From: Thermoplasmata archaeon
GTDB taxonomy: Archaea > Thermoplasmatota > Thermoplasmata > UBA10834
Length of the DNA: 10,319 bases
NCBI GenBank assembly: GCA_013329135.1
Contig: DUKU01000101.1
Span: 637 to 10,955, forward strand
Reading direction: 5' to 3'
Shown here: positions 1 to 5,660 of the stretch, one piece after another
Layout of the letters: every line of letters starts with the position of its first letter
How positions within the stretch are numbered: the stretch's first letter is position 1
Notes under the pieces: model-generated
Seen by the model: only the letters and a program-made list of their open reading frames with translations
The model's database searches: none
What the model was told of the DNA's origin: nothing
Translations under genes and position numbers: made by a program

Positions 1-366
1 CAGGCGCTCTCGATGAGGGAGAGGCAGTTCGTCGAGGCGAGCAGGGCCCTCGGGGCGAAGCACTGGAGGATCATGTTCACCCACGTGCTCCCGAACTGCG
101 TAGCCCCCCTGATTGTGTGGGCGTCGATAGGCGTCGCGGACGCGATCACCCTCGAGAGCAGCCTGAGTTTCCTGGGCGTCGGGACCAAACCTCCGACCCC
201 CAGCTGGGGATGGATGCTCCAGAGCGGGATGTTGCACTTGAGCAGTGCTTGGTGGATATCTACATTCCCGGGAGTGACGATGGTGTTCACCATCCTGGGG
301 TTCAATCTTCTGGGCGACGGCCTGAGGGACGTCCTGGACCCGCGCATGAAGGGGTTGAGGAGATGA
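1..366 (+). CDS. dppC: Peptide/nickel ABC transporter permease, DppC type (3' part)
   Basis: Inner permease subunit of a binding-protein-dependent importer of the Dpp/Opp/Nik family, located in the cytoplasmic membrane. The reading frame is open from base 1, so the 5' end lies outside the window; only about the last 121 residues are seen. The visible part starts just before the EAA loop, the cytoplasmic coupling helix that docks on the ATPases, recognisable as EASRALGAKHWRIMF followed by HVLPN. Two hydrophobic segments follow (VAPLIVWASIGVADAITLES and, near the end, FPGVTMVFTILGFNLLGDGL), and the tail GLRDVLDPRMK is the usual DppC C-terminus. The stop TGA overlaps the ATG of the next gene (ATGA), showing translational coupling with dppD. 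Substrate cannot be told from this fragment: di- or oligopeptides are most likely, but nickel and some sugars use the same family. Confidence 0.93.
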   Translation, partial: QALSMRERQFVEASRALGAKHWRIMFTHVLPNCVAPLIVWASIGVADAITLESSLSFLGVGTKPPTPSWGWMLQSGMLHLSSAWWISTFPGVTMVFTILGFNLLGDGLRDVLDPRMKGLRR

Positions 367-1346
367 ACGGCAAGAAACCCGTTCTGGAGATCAAGGGCCT
401 GAGGACCCAGTTCTTCCTCCGCGAGGGCGTGGTCACCGCCCTGGACGGCATCGACCTCACCATATACGAGAACGAGTCGGTGGGCATAGTGGGCGAGACG
501 GGCTGCGGGAAGAGCATGACCGCGTACTCCATCCTGAGACTCGTGCCCCACCCGGGGAGGATAACCGCGGGGTCCATCAAGTACAAGGGCAACGAGCTCA
601 CGACGCTCGACATCGACCGCATGCGCTCCGTCCGCGGAACCAAGATATCCATGATATTCCAGGACGCCTCCACGGCCTTGGACCCGGTGTTCACAGTCAG
701 GGACCAGTTAGGTGAGGTCATATCGCTCCACCAGGGCATTTACGATAAGGCCGCGCTCGACAAGAAGATACTGGAGGCCCTCGAGCTCGTCCGGATTGCA
801 GCCCCCAGGGATGTTATGAGGATGTATCCTCACGAGCTGAGCGGTGGCATGAAACAGAGGGTGATGATATCCCTCGCGCTGTCCTGCTCGCCATCGTTGC
901 TCATCGCGGACGAGCCCACGACCGCCTTGGACGTGACCATCCAGGGTCAGATACTGAAGCTCCTCAAGGCCTTGGTCGCCAAGACCGGGAGCTCCATGAT
1001 GCTCATAACCCACAACCTGGGCATAGTGGCTGAGACCTGCGACAGGATATGCGTCATGTACGCGGGCAGGATAGTCGAGGACGCGGAGACCTTCGAACTC
1101 TTCGCGAACCCGAGACATCCTTACACTGCTGGCCTGCTAGTTGCCTTTCCCAAACTGGGCGAGAAGAAGGCCGAGCTTCCTGTCATACGGGGCACAGTGC
1201 CAGACCTCATGAACCCCTTCAAGGGCTGCCCGTTCGTGGACAGGTGCGACAAGGCCCTGGAGGTCTGCTCGAAGCAGAGACCGAGCCGGGTCGCGGTGTC
1301 CCCAGGGCACTTCGTTTCCTGTCATCTCTGGTCCGGGGGTGGTTAG
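363..1346 (+). CDS. dppD: Peptide ABC transporter ATP-binding protein, DppD type
   Basis: One of two ATPases that power the Dpp-type importer; 327 residues, the normal length. Walker A is GETGCGKS at residues 44-51 (Thr where Ser is usual), the signature LSGGM starts at 159, Walker B ends in D183-E184, and the switch histidine is H217 (THNLG). The C-terminal oligopeptide-transporter region has four cysteines, C289, C295, C302 and C320 (spacing x5, x6, x17). From memory, the equivalent Cys motif holds a [4Fe-4S] cluster in the mycobacterial DppD structure. The open frame runs upstream to 117, but similarity to ABC ATPases begins only after the ATG at 363, which overlaps the dppC stop and has AAGGGG 8 nt upstream, so I use 363. 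The stop lies 4 nt before the dppF ATG. DppD rather than OppD is a family-level choice. Confidence 0.95.
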   Translation: MNGKKPVLEIKGLRTQFFLREGVVTALDGIDLTIYENESVGIVGETGCGKSMTAYSILRLVPHPGRITAGSIKYKGNELTTLDIDRMRSVRGTKISMIFQDASTALDPVFTVRDQLGEVISLHQGIYDKAALDKKILEALELVRIAAPRDVMRMYPHELSGGMKQRVMISLALSCSPSLLIADEPTTALDVTIQGQILKLLKALVAKTGSSMMLITHNLGIVAETCDRICVMYAGRIVEDAETFELFANPRHPYTAGLLVAFPKLGEKKAELPVIRGTVPDLMNPFKGCPFVDRCDKALEVCSKQRPSRVAVSPGHFVSCHLWSGGG

Positions 1347-1350
1347 TCCT

Positions 1351-2985
1351 ATGGGTCCCGAATCTGGACCGTCCAACGCTGGGGAGCCGCTCATCGAGGT
1401 GACAGACCTCAAGAAGCTGTTCCCCGTGAAGAAGGGCGTCTTCGGCAGAGTCGTCGGTCACGTGCACGCAGTTGACGGCGTGAGCCTCTCGGTGATGAGA
1501 GGCGAAACCCTCGGGCTGGTGGGAGAGAGCGGCTGCGGCAAGACGACCGTCGGGCGTGCCATACTGAGACTCGTCGAGCCCACCGATGGCAAGGTCGTCT
1601 TCAACGGGCAGGATGTGCTCGGCCTGCACCCCGGCCAGCTCAGGGCCATAAGGAAGAGGATGCAGATCGTGTTCCAGGACCCGTACTCCAGCCTCGACCC
1701 GAGGATGACGATCGAGCGCATCGTGGGAGAGGGCTTCGCCGTCCACGGGTCGCCAAAGGGCTCGAAGGACCCGAATGTCGCGAAGAGGGAGCGTATACAC
1801 GAGCTGATCGAGCAGGTCGGGCTATCACACGACCACCTCTCCAGGCTACCGCACGAGTTCAGCGGAGGGCAGAGGCAGAGGATTGCGCTCGCGAGGGCGC
1901 TGGCGCTCGATCCCGATTTCATAGTCTTGGACGAGCCCACGTCCGCGCTAGACGTGTCGGTCCAGGCGCAGGCGCTGAACCTGCTCAAGCGTCTCCAGTC
2001 CAAACTTGGCCTGAGCTACCTGTTCATATCCCACGACCTCTCGGTAGTGGGGCACATGAGCGACAGGATAGCGGTGATGTACCTGGGCAAGATCGTCGAG
2101 CTTGCCCCCGCTGACGTCTTCCTGAGGCATGCACTGCATCCGTACACGCAGGCGCTGATAGCGTCGATACCCATGCCCGACCCCAAGATGAGGAAGGACC
2201 GGAAGGGCATCGAGGGCGAGGTGCCGAGCCCGACGAACCCCCCCAAGGGGTGCAGGTTCCACCCGAGGTGTCCGAAGGCGTTCGCAGATTGCGGCTGGAA
2301 CGCAGGAGACCTTGCGGACTGGCTCAAGGCCAACGGGCAGACGGACCAGGATGGTGTCGTTGCGAAGGACGCCGCCAAAGTGCGCGAGGATGGATTCGTG
2401 CTGGGTTTCTGGTTGAGGGCAGGTTCTGAACCTCTTGCCCTGCTGAAATTCCTGAGGGAAGTGACGACTCGGTCCAAGGCCGAGGTGCCCATGTTCCAGG
2501 CGGTTCAGGCAATCGACACTCTGATCGGGAACAGGGTCATCGAACTGCGTTGCATGCCTCTGCGCGCTGATAGACACGGAGGGAAGAGCAAGAGTGGAGG
2601 CAAGAAGTTGCCGTCAAAGCTTGTCGCGGACAAGGTCTACCATGCAATCGTCGATTCATACACCTCAGACAGTTCGCACAATCTGGGAAGACTCCTCCTG
2701 CCTCCGGAAGTCAAGGGTAGCAGGGTGTATGTCAGGGTCATCGGACCCGAGGCGAATTGGGATACCTTGAGGACGTCGCTGAGGGCGTTCTTCGAGAAGA
2801 GGAAGGCTGCGGGGGAGAGATTCGCCGGTTCAGTCAAAGGGTTCTCAATCAGAAAGGCAAAGGGGCCCAAGCTGTCCGTGGTCGTCAAGTTCAAGCCGGT
2901 GGAAGAACCCCCGACCTATGACTTGGGCGGAGGACACATGGTCTCTTGCTTGCTCTGCAAGCATGGTGAGCCACCTGCTCCTTGA
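1351..2985 (+). CDS. dppF: Peptide ABC transporter ATP-binding protein, DppF type, with large C-terminal insertion
   Basis: Second ATPase of the importer. Walker A GESGCGKT lies at residues 58-65, the signature is FSGGQ at 170-174, Walker B ends in D194-E195, and the switch histidine is H228. The protein is 544 residues, whereas DppF proteins are usually about 320-340. The excess sits in one place: the C-terminal Cys motif begins normally (C301, C307, C314, same x5/x6 spacing as DppD), then about 205 unfamiliar residues follow, and then the usual ending resumes with EEPP and GGHMVSC, giving the fourth cysteine at C533. The frame is continuous, so this is an insertion rather than a frameshift or a separate gene. 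The insert is basic in its middle (KSKSGGKK) and may hold two similar halves. Start: ATG 1351 has GGGGGTGG about 8 nt upstream; a GTG at 1339 inside the end of dppD is possible but has no matching site. Sure of the ATPase role, unsure of the insert's. Confidence 0.94.
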   Translation: MGPESGPSNAGEPLIEVTDLKKLFPVKKGVFGRVVGHVHAVDGVSLSVMRGETLGLVGESGCGKTTVGRAILRLVEPTDGKVVFNGQDVLGLHPGQLRAIRKRMQIVFQDPYSSLDPRMTIERIVGEGFAVHGSPKGSKDPNVAKRERIHELIEQVGLSHDHLSRLPHEFSGGQRQRIALARALALDPDFIVLDEPTSALDVSVQAQALNLLKRLQSKLGLSYLFISHDLSVVGHMSDRIAVMYLGKIVELAPADVFLRHALHPYTQALIASIPMPDPKMRKDRKGIEGEVPSPTNPPKGCRFHPRCPKAFADCGWNAGDLADWLKANGQTDQDGVVAKDAAKVREDGFVLGFWLRAGSEPLALLKFLREVTTRSKAEVPMFQAVQAIDTLIGNRVIELRCMPLRADRHGGKSKSGGKKLPSKLVADKVYHAIVDSYTSDSSHNLGRLLLPPEVKGSRVYVRVIGPEANWDTLRTSLRAFFEKRKAAGERFAGSVKGFSIRKAKGPKLSVVVKFKPVEEPPTYDLGGGHMVSCLLCKHGEPPAP

Positions 2986-3244
2986 GGCTTCTGCGATCTG
3001 ACGGATTTTGCGATTCACATCGCGTGGCGCGATGGGCCATCCACTCGTCGGAGCCCGGACTTGCGTCGTTTCTGATTCGAAGTGTTTTCATGACCCGTTA
3101 ATACTGTCACACTGGGTCGGATTCGAATGCCTCGACAATCAGAATGGCTCTGGTGGACCCAACTTCGCCATGGCCCGCGGAGCTAGGCCTGATGGGGGAG
3201 TGATCGATACCCTGTATCCGGGCTGCTGGTGGTGATGTTGAATG
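2986..3244. other. Convergent intergenic region, no convincing gene
   Basis: The 259 bases between the ends of dppF and the NifX-like gene hold no ORF with family resemblance. A 75-codon frame at 3008-3235 has a low-complexity Gly/Trp-rich translation and no ribosome site, so I do not accept it. A TATA-like TTAATAC at 3098-3104 sits about 26 bp before an ATG at 3127 that opens a 19-codon frame; this is treated as a finding only. Near 3204-3216 a short GATAC/GTATC hairpin with a 3-nt loop occurs, too small to call a terminator. Confidence 0.6.
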
Positions 3245-3607
3245 TCAGTGGTCGTGGTGGTGGGCGCAGGCTGACTCCATGGAGGCTTCCTGCAGCTTCC
3301 CGTTCTTGTATGACTCGACGGCATCCTTCACGGTCCCCCTCGCGCCGATGTAGACCTTGAATCCCAGCGAGTCGAGCATCCTGATCGCCCCTCCGCCCAG
3401 GCCTCCGCATACGATCACATCTGGCTTGGCCGCCTTTAGCCTATCGACGGGGGCGCCTCCGCCACAGACGTGCTCGCCGTTGTTGGCAATGACCTCCACC
3501 TTCCCGCTGGCGGTGTCCACCAGGGTGAAGCTCTGGGCTCTCCCGAAGTGCTCACTTATCTGGTCGTCGAGCCCGCTGGTCCCCATCGTCGGCATGCATA
3601 TCCTCAT
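3245..3607 (-). CDS. NifX/NafY-family (dinitrogenase Fe-Mo cofactor type) cluster-binding protein
   Basis: Small cytoplasmic protein of 120 residues with the single RNase H-like domain shared by NifX, NafY, VnfX and the C-terminus of NifB. Family members bind Fe-S or Fe-Mo clusters; most archaeal stand-alone copies (MTH1175-like) have no known role. Visible marks are the N-terminal strand MRICMP, HFGRAQSF at 20-27, HVCGGGAPVDRL at 46-57, and the glycine-rich VIVCGGLGGGAI at 64-75. The end is Cys/His-rich (ACAHHHDH, 113-120), suggesting metal binding or metal delivery. No nif genes are present, so a nitrogenase role is not supported. Start: ATG 3607 matches the family start; GTG 3616, three residues longer, is a serious alternative because GGGGAG lies 7 nt upstream of it. 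It is separated from the GNAT gene upstream by 153-162 bp that contain a palindrome, so it probably has its own promoter. Confidence 0.88.
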   Translation of the reverse strand: MRICMPTMGTSGLDDQISEHFGRAQSFTLVDTASGKVEVIANNGEHVCGGGAPVDRLKAAKPDVIVCGGLGGGAIRMLDSLGFKVYIGARGTVKDAVESYKNGKLQEASMESACAHHHDH

Positions 3608-3686
3608 CGAAATCACATCCTGTCTCCCCAGTGCCGGCCCGTCCGCACATCGTGCGCCCAGCCTCCGGGTCCCCGAGGTGGTTTTG

Positions 3687-3703
3687 GATTATGATTCATA
3701 ATC
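3687..3703. promoter_or_regulatory. Perfect 17-bp palindrome, likely operator of the NifX-like gene
   Basis: GATTATGATTCATAATC is an exact inverted repeat: GATTATGA and TCATAATC around one central T. It is AT-rich inside GC-rich surroundings, lies 80 bp upstream of the ATG of the NifX-like gene (71 bp upstream of its GTG alternative), and sits in the only gap that could hold that gene's promoter. Size and layout resemble operators of dimeric metal-responsive repressors (Fur and DtxR/MntR types). The sequence partly resembles the Fur consensus GATAATGATAATCATTATC, but the regulator is unknown. The TTATGAAT within it, read on the minus strand, could also act as the TATA box, so binding would block transcription. 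Confidence 0.5.
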
Positions 3704-3769
3704 TACTTTAACGTTGCGGGGCAACAGCAGCGGCCATCATCGCATCCGTCTCGCGGCATCCATAGGACA

Positions 3770-4330
3770 CTAGCTCTTGTATTCGTTCTCGAGAATGCTC
3801 ATCATGACGAAGTCGTCGTACTCTCCGGCCCACATGTGCGCGTCCCTCTGGACGCCTTCCTTCTTGAACCCGAGGCCTTTCCAGTACCTCATGGCCCTCT
3901 TGTTGGATGAGACGACCCCTATCGACACCCTGTGGATCCTCAGCTTCGTGAACGCGAGGTCGAGGAGGAGATGGCCGGCATCGGTCCCGTAGCCCTTTCC
4001 CCACGCGCCCTTCTCCCCGATGATGACTGTCATGTCCGTCGAGCGCCAAGGTTTGAACATGTGGAGCAGTCCGGCCTCACCGACGACTCGGTTCCCGTCC
4101 TTCAAGACGATCGCATACCACATCCGGTCCTTGTCGGCGCAAACTCCCTTGTACCACTTCTCTGCCTTCGAGCGTGTGATGGGCTCGGCCTCGCCGATGA
4201 GTTCCCTCATCTCAGGGTCCTTGTACCATCTGAGGGTGTGGGGGAGATCCTTCCGGGCGAATGGTCTCAGCACAATCCTTTCGCCGACCAGTGACTTGGG
4301 CTTCGTAGTAGTCTTCTTGTTCGTGGGCAT
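3770..4330 (-). CDS. GNAT family N-acetyltransferase, RimJ/RimL type
   Basis: Acetyl-CoA dependent N-acetyltransferase, 186 residues, close to the usual length of the RimJ/RimL (Acetyltransf_3) group that modifies protein N-termini, small amines or antibiotics. The N-terminus is Lys/Thr-rich (MPTNKKTTTKPK) and probably disordered. The domain starts at GERIVLRPF (16-24), continues with RVVGEAGL (81-88), and has the acetyl-CoA pyrophosphate loop GKGYGTDA at 111-118. The later half shows the typical VSSNKRAMRYWKGLGFKKEG, in which an Asn and the YW-x-x-x-GF pattern mark the end of the fold. Family and fold are clear; the acceptor substrate cannot be read from sequence. No clear Shine-Dalgarno precedes the ATG at 4330. 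Transcribed alone, between the tRNA-Val gene and the NifX-like gene on the same strand. Confidence 0.9.
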   Translation of the reverse strand: MPTNKKTTTKPKSLVGERIVLRPFARKDLPHTLRWYKDPEMRELIGEAEPITRSKAEKWYKGVCADKDRMWYAIVLKDGNRVVGEAGLLHMFKPWRSTDMTVIIGEKGAWGKGYGTDAGHLLLDLAFTKLRIHRVSIGVVSSNKRAMRYWKGLGFKKEGVQRDAHMWAGEYDDFVMMSILENEYKS

Positions 4331-4370
4331 GGTCTCGTCGGTCCGTCAGCCCCAAGACGCTGTTCCATAG

Positions 4371-4380
4371 AAGAATATTC
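4371..4380 (-). promoter_or_regulatory. TATA-like element upstream of the GNAT gene
   Basis: GAATATTCTT on the minus strand is the only AT-rich stretch between the tRNA gene and the GNAT ATG. Its centre is about 45 bp from the start codon, which would give a transcript with a leader of roughly 20 nt. Assigned by position and composition only. Confidence 0.35.
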
Positions 4381-4437
4381 TCATCCGCTGTGCTGAGAAC
4401 GACCGTCGACGGCAAATCGCCGCGCAGAAAGTGAGTG

Positions 4438-4510
4438 TGGGCCTAACCGGATTTGAACCGGTGATCTGCGCTGTGTGAGAGCGCCGTCATAACCGCTAGA
4501 CCATAGGCCC
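4438..4510 (-). tRNA. tRNA-Val (anticodon CAC)
   Basis: Read on the minus strand, GGGCCTA pairs perfectly with TAGGCCC as a 7-bp acceptor stem, followed by discriminator A. The D-arm contains TCTAGCGGTTATGA. The anticodon stem GCGCT/AGCGC closes a 7-nt loop CTCACAC with anticodon CAC at positions 34-36, reading valine codon GUG. The T-arm is ACCGG-TTCAAAT-CCGGT. Length is 73 nt, there is no intron, and the gene does not encode the 3' CCA (the next bases are CAC), so CCA must be added enzymatically. In this GC-rich genome GTG codons are frequent. Confidence 0.97.
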
Positions 4511-4540
4511 TTTGGCGATGGGCGATGTATGCGGCATTGG

Positions 4541-4550
4541 TTTAATATTC
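4541..4550 (-). promoter_or_regulatory. TATA-like element for tRNA-Val, possibly bidirectional
   Basis: GAATATTAAA on the minus strand is centred about 35 bp upstream of the mature tRNA 5' end, which fits a transcript starting some 10 nt before the tRNA and trimmed by RNase P. The reverse reading TTTAATATTC is equally TATA-like and faces mtnA, so the element might serve both directions. Confidence 0.4.
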
Positions 4551-4575
4551 TTTTGGAACGGAGAATGGTCCATCG

Positions 4576-4584
4576 TTTTATGTA
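4576..4584 (+). promoter_or_regulatory. TATA-like element of mtnA
   Basis: TTTTATGTA is centred about 33 bp before the ATG at 4613, so transcription would begin within about 8 nt of the start codon. No Shine-Dalgarno sequence precedes that ATG, consistent with a leaderless or nearly leaderless mRNA. Confidence 0.4.
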
Positions 4585-4612
4585 TGGATGCGGATACACT
4601 GAACCGACGAAC

Positions 4613-5614
4613 ATGCGCGTCAGGACCAAAGCCGGCAGAGAGGATCTCAGGGCTATTTGGATGGACGGCGACTCAGTCACGGCCATCGATCAGAGGGCGC
4701 TCCCGCAGAAGTTCAAGACCATAGGTATCAGGACGTATCCTGAGATGGCCGAGGCAATTTCGAATATGACTGTCAGGGGGGCACCCACGATCGGCGCTGC
4801 GGCGGCCTACGGCATGGCCCTTGCATGGAAAGCCGGTGAGGATCTGGACGAGGCCGCGAAGGTCATCAAGGCGACCAGGCCGACTGCCCACGACCTCTTC
4901 TACGCAGTCGACTTGATGCTATCCAGGCGGAAGGGTGACTTGGTCAAAGCAGCCGAGGCGTACGCAGATGGCGTCGTGACCATGTGCAAGTCCATTGGCG
5001 AGCACGGCTCCACGCTCATCGAGGATGGTTCCCGAGTGCTCACGCACTGCAATGCAGGGGCGCTCGCGACGGTCGATTTCGGCACCGCGCTCGCCCCGAT
5101 GAGGGTCGCCCACAGGGCCGGGAAGAAGTTCTTCGTTTACGTGGATGAGACCCGCCCCAGGCTCCAGGGCGCGAAGCTGACCGCCTGGGAGCTCCTGAAC
5201 GAGGGCATAGACCATGCCATCATCGCGGACAACGCCGCGGGCCACTACATGAGCCGGGGGCAGGTGGATCTGGTCATCGTCGGTGCGGACCGCATCGCGT
5301 CGAACGGGGACTTCGCCAACAAGATCGGGACCTATGAGAAGGCCGTTCTGGCCAAGGAGTCCGGTGTCCCGTTCTATGTCGCCGCTCCTGTGAGCACGTT
5401 CGACTTCTCACTCGCCTCTGGGTCAGGCATCATCATCGAGGAGCGGTCCCAGGACGAGGTCCTGTTCGTGGGCGGAAGACGCATATCGCCTGAGGGCAGC
5501 AGGGCCATGAACCCCGCGTTCGACGTGACTCCTGCCAGGTGTGTCTCGGGTTTCATAACGGAGATGGGTGTGTTCCGGCCAGGAGACTTCTCGGCCCTGG
5601 TCAGAAGACATTGA
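4613..5614 (+). CDS. mtnA: S-methyl-5-thioribose-1-phosphate isomerase (MtnA)
   Basis: Isomerises 5-methylthioribose-1-phosphate to 5-methylthioribulose-1-phosphate in methionine salvage, which recycles the methylthioadenosine left by spermidine synthesis. The protein has 333 residues and the eIF2B-like Rossmann fold. Visible family marks: TVRGAPTIGAAAAYG near the N-terminus, THCNAGALATV with catalytic C146, YVDETRPRLQGAKLTAWEL, VGADRIASNGD with catalytic D226 (80 residues from the Cys, as in B. subtilis MtnA C160/D240), and NKIGTY. These fit MtnA better than the related ribose-1,5-bisphosphate isomerase. The open frame extends back to 4529, but the extra 28 residues look non-coding, and family similarity begins with MRVRTKAGREDLRAIW, so ATG 4613 is chosen. 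The gene ends 46 bp before nop5. Whether the later Mtn steps exist in this organism cannot be seen here. Confidence 0.92.
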   Translation: MRVRTKAGREDLRAIWMDGDSVTAIDQRALPQKFKTIGIRTYPEMAEAISNMTVRGAPTIGAAAAYGMALAWKAGEDLDEAAKVIKATRPTAHDLFYAVDLMLSRRKGDLVKAAEAYADGVVTMCKSIGEHGSTLIEDGSRVLTHCNAGALATVDFGTALAPMRVAHRAGKKFFVYVDETRPRLQGAKLTAWELLNEGIDHAIIADNAAGHYMSRGQVDLVIVGADRIASNGDFANKIGTYEKAVLAKESGVPFYVAAPVSTFDFSLASGSGIIIEERSQDEVLFVGGRRISPEGSRAMNPAFDVTPARCVSGFITEMGVFRPGDFSALVRRH

Positions 5615-5630
5615 CCGAGGCTCGGTAGGC

Positions 5631-5636
5631 TTTTTA
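5631..5636 (+). promoter_or_regulatory. TATA-like element of nop5
   Basis: TTTTTA lies 25-30 bp before the nop5 ATG, the spacing expected when transcription starts at or next to the start codon. No ribosome binding site is present in the 20 bases before the ATG, so the mRNA is probably leaderless. Confidence 0.45.
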
Positions 5637-5660
5637 GCCATCTCTCGGATACAGGCACCG

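Noticed and set aside
302..1118. Long minus-strand ORFs opposite dppD (and similar shadows opposite dppF, glmM and DUF47)
   Set aside because: They mirror strongly conserved genes, show no family features, and arise from high-GC codon structure.
1339..1350. GTG start for dppF inside the end of dppD
   Set aside because: The ATG at 1351 has a G-rich ribosome site at the right distance; the GTG adds only four residues and has none.
2290..2950. Frameshift or fusion of a separate gene to the end of dppF
   Set aside because: The frame is open across the whole segment and canonical DppF sequence with the fourth Cys resumes in the same frame, so an in-frame insertion explains it better.
3071..3128. 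Two GATTCGAA sites resembling tRNA T-loops
   Set aside because: Flanking bases do not form a 5-bp T stem and no acceptor or anticodon arm can be built around them.
3008..3235. 75-codon plus-strand ORF after dppF
   Set aside because: No ribosome site, no recognisable family, low-complexity translation, and it overlaps the AT-rich part of a convergent gap.
3231..3275. Possible box C/D guide RNA (GTGATGT followed by CTGA)
   Set aside because: The C box is imperfect, no D'/C' pair is visible, and it overlaps the coding end of the NifX-like gene on the other strand.
4613..5614. Ribose-1,5-bisphosphate isomerase (archaeal AMP pathway) instead of MtnA
   Set aside because: Motifs such as THCNAGALATV, DETRPRLQGAKLTAWEL and NKIGTY with downstream VAAP match MtnA; the archaeal R15P isomerases differ at these sites.
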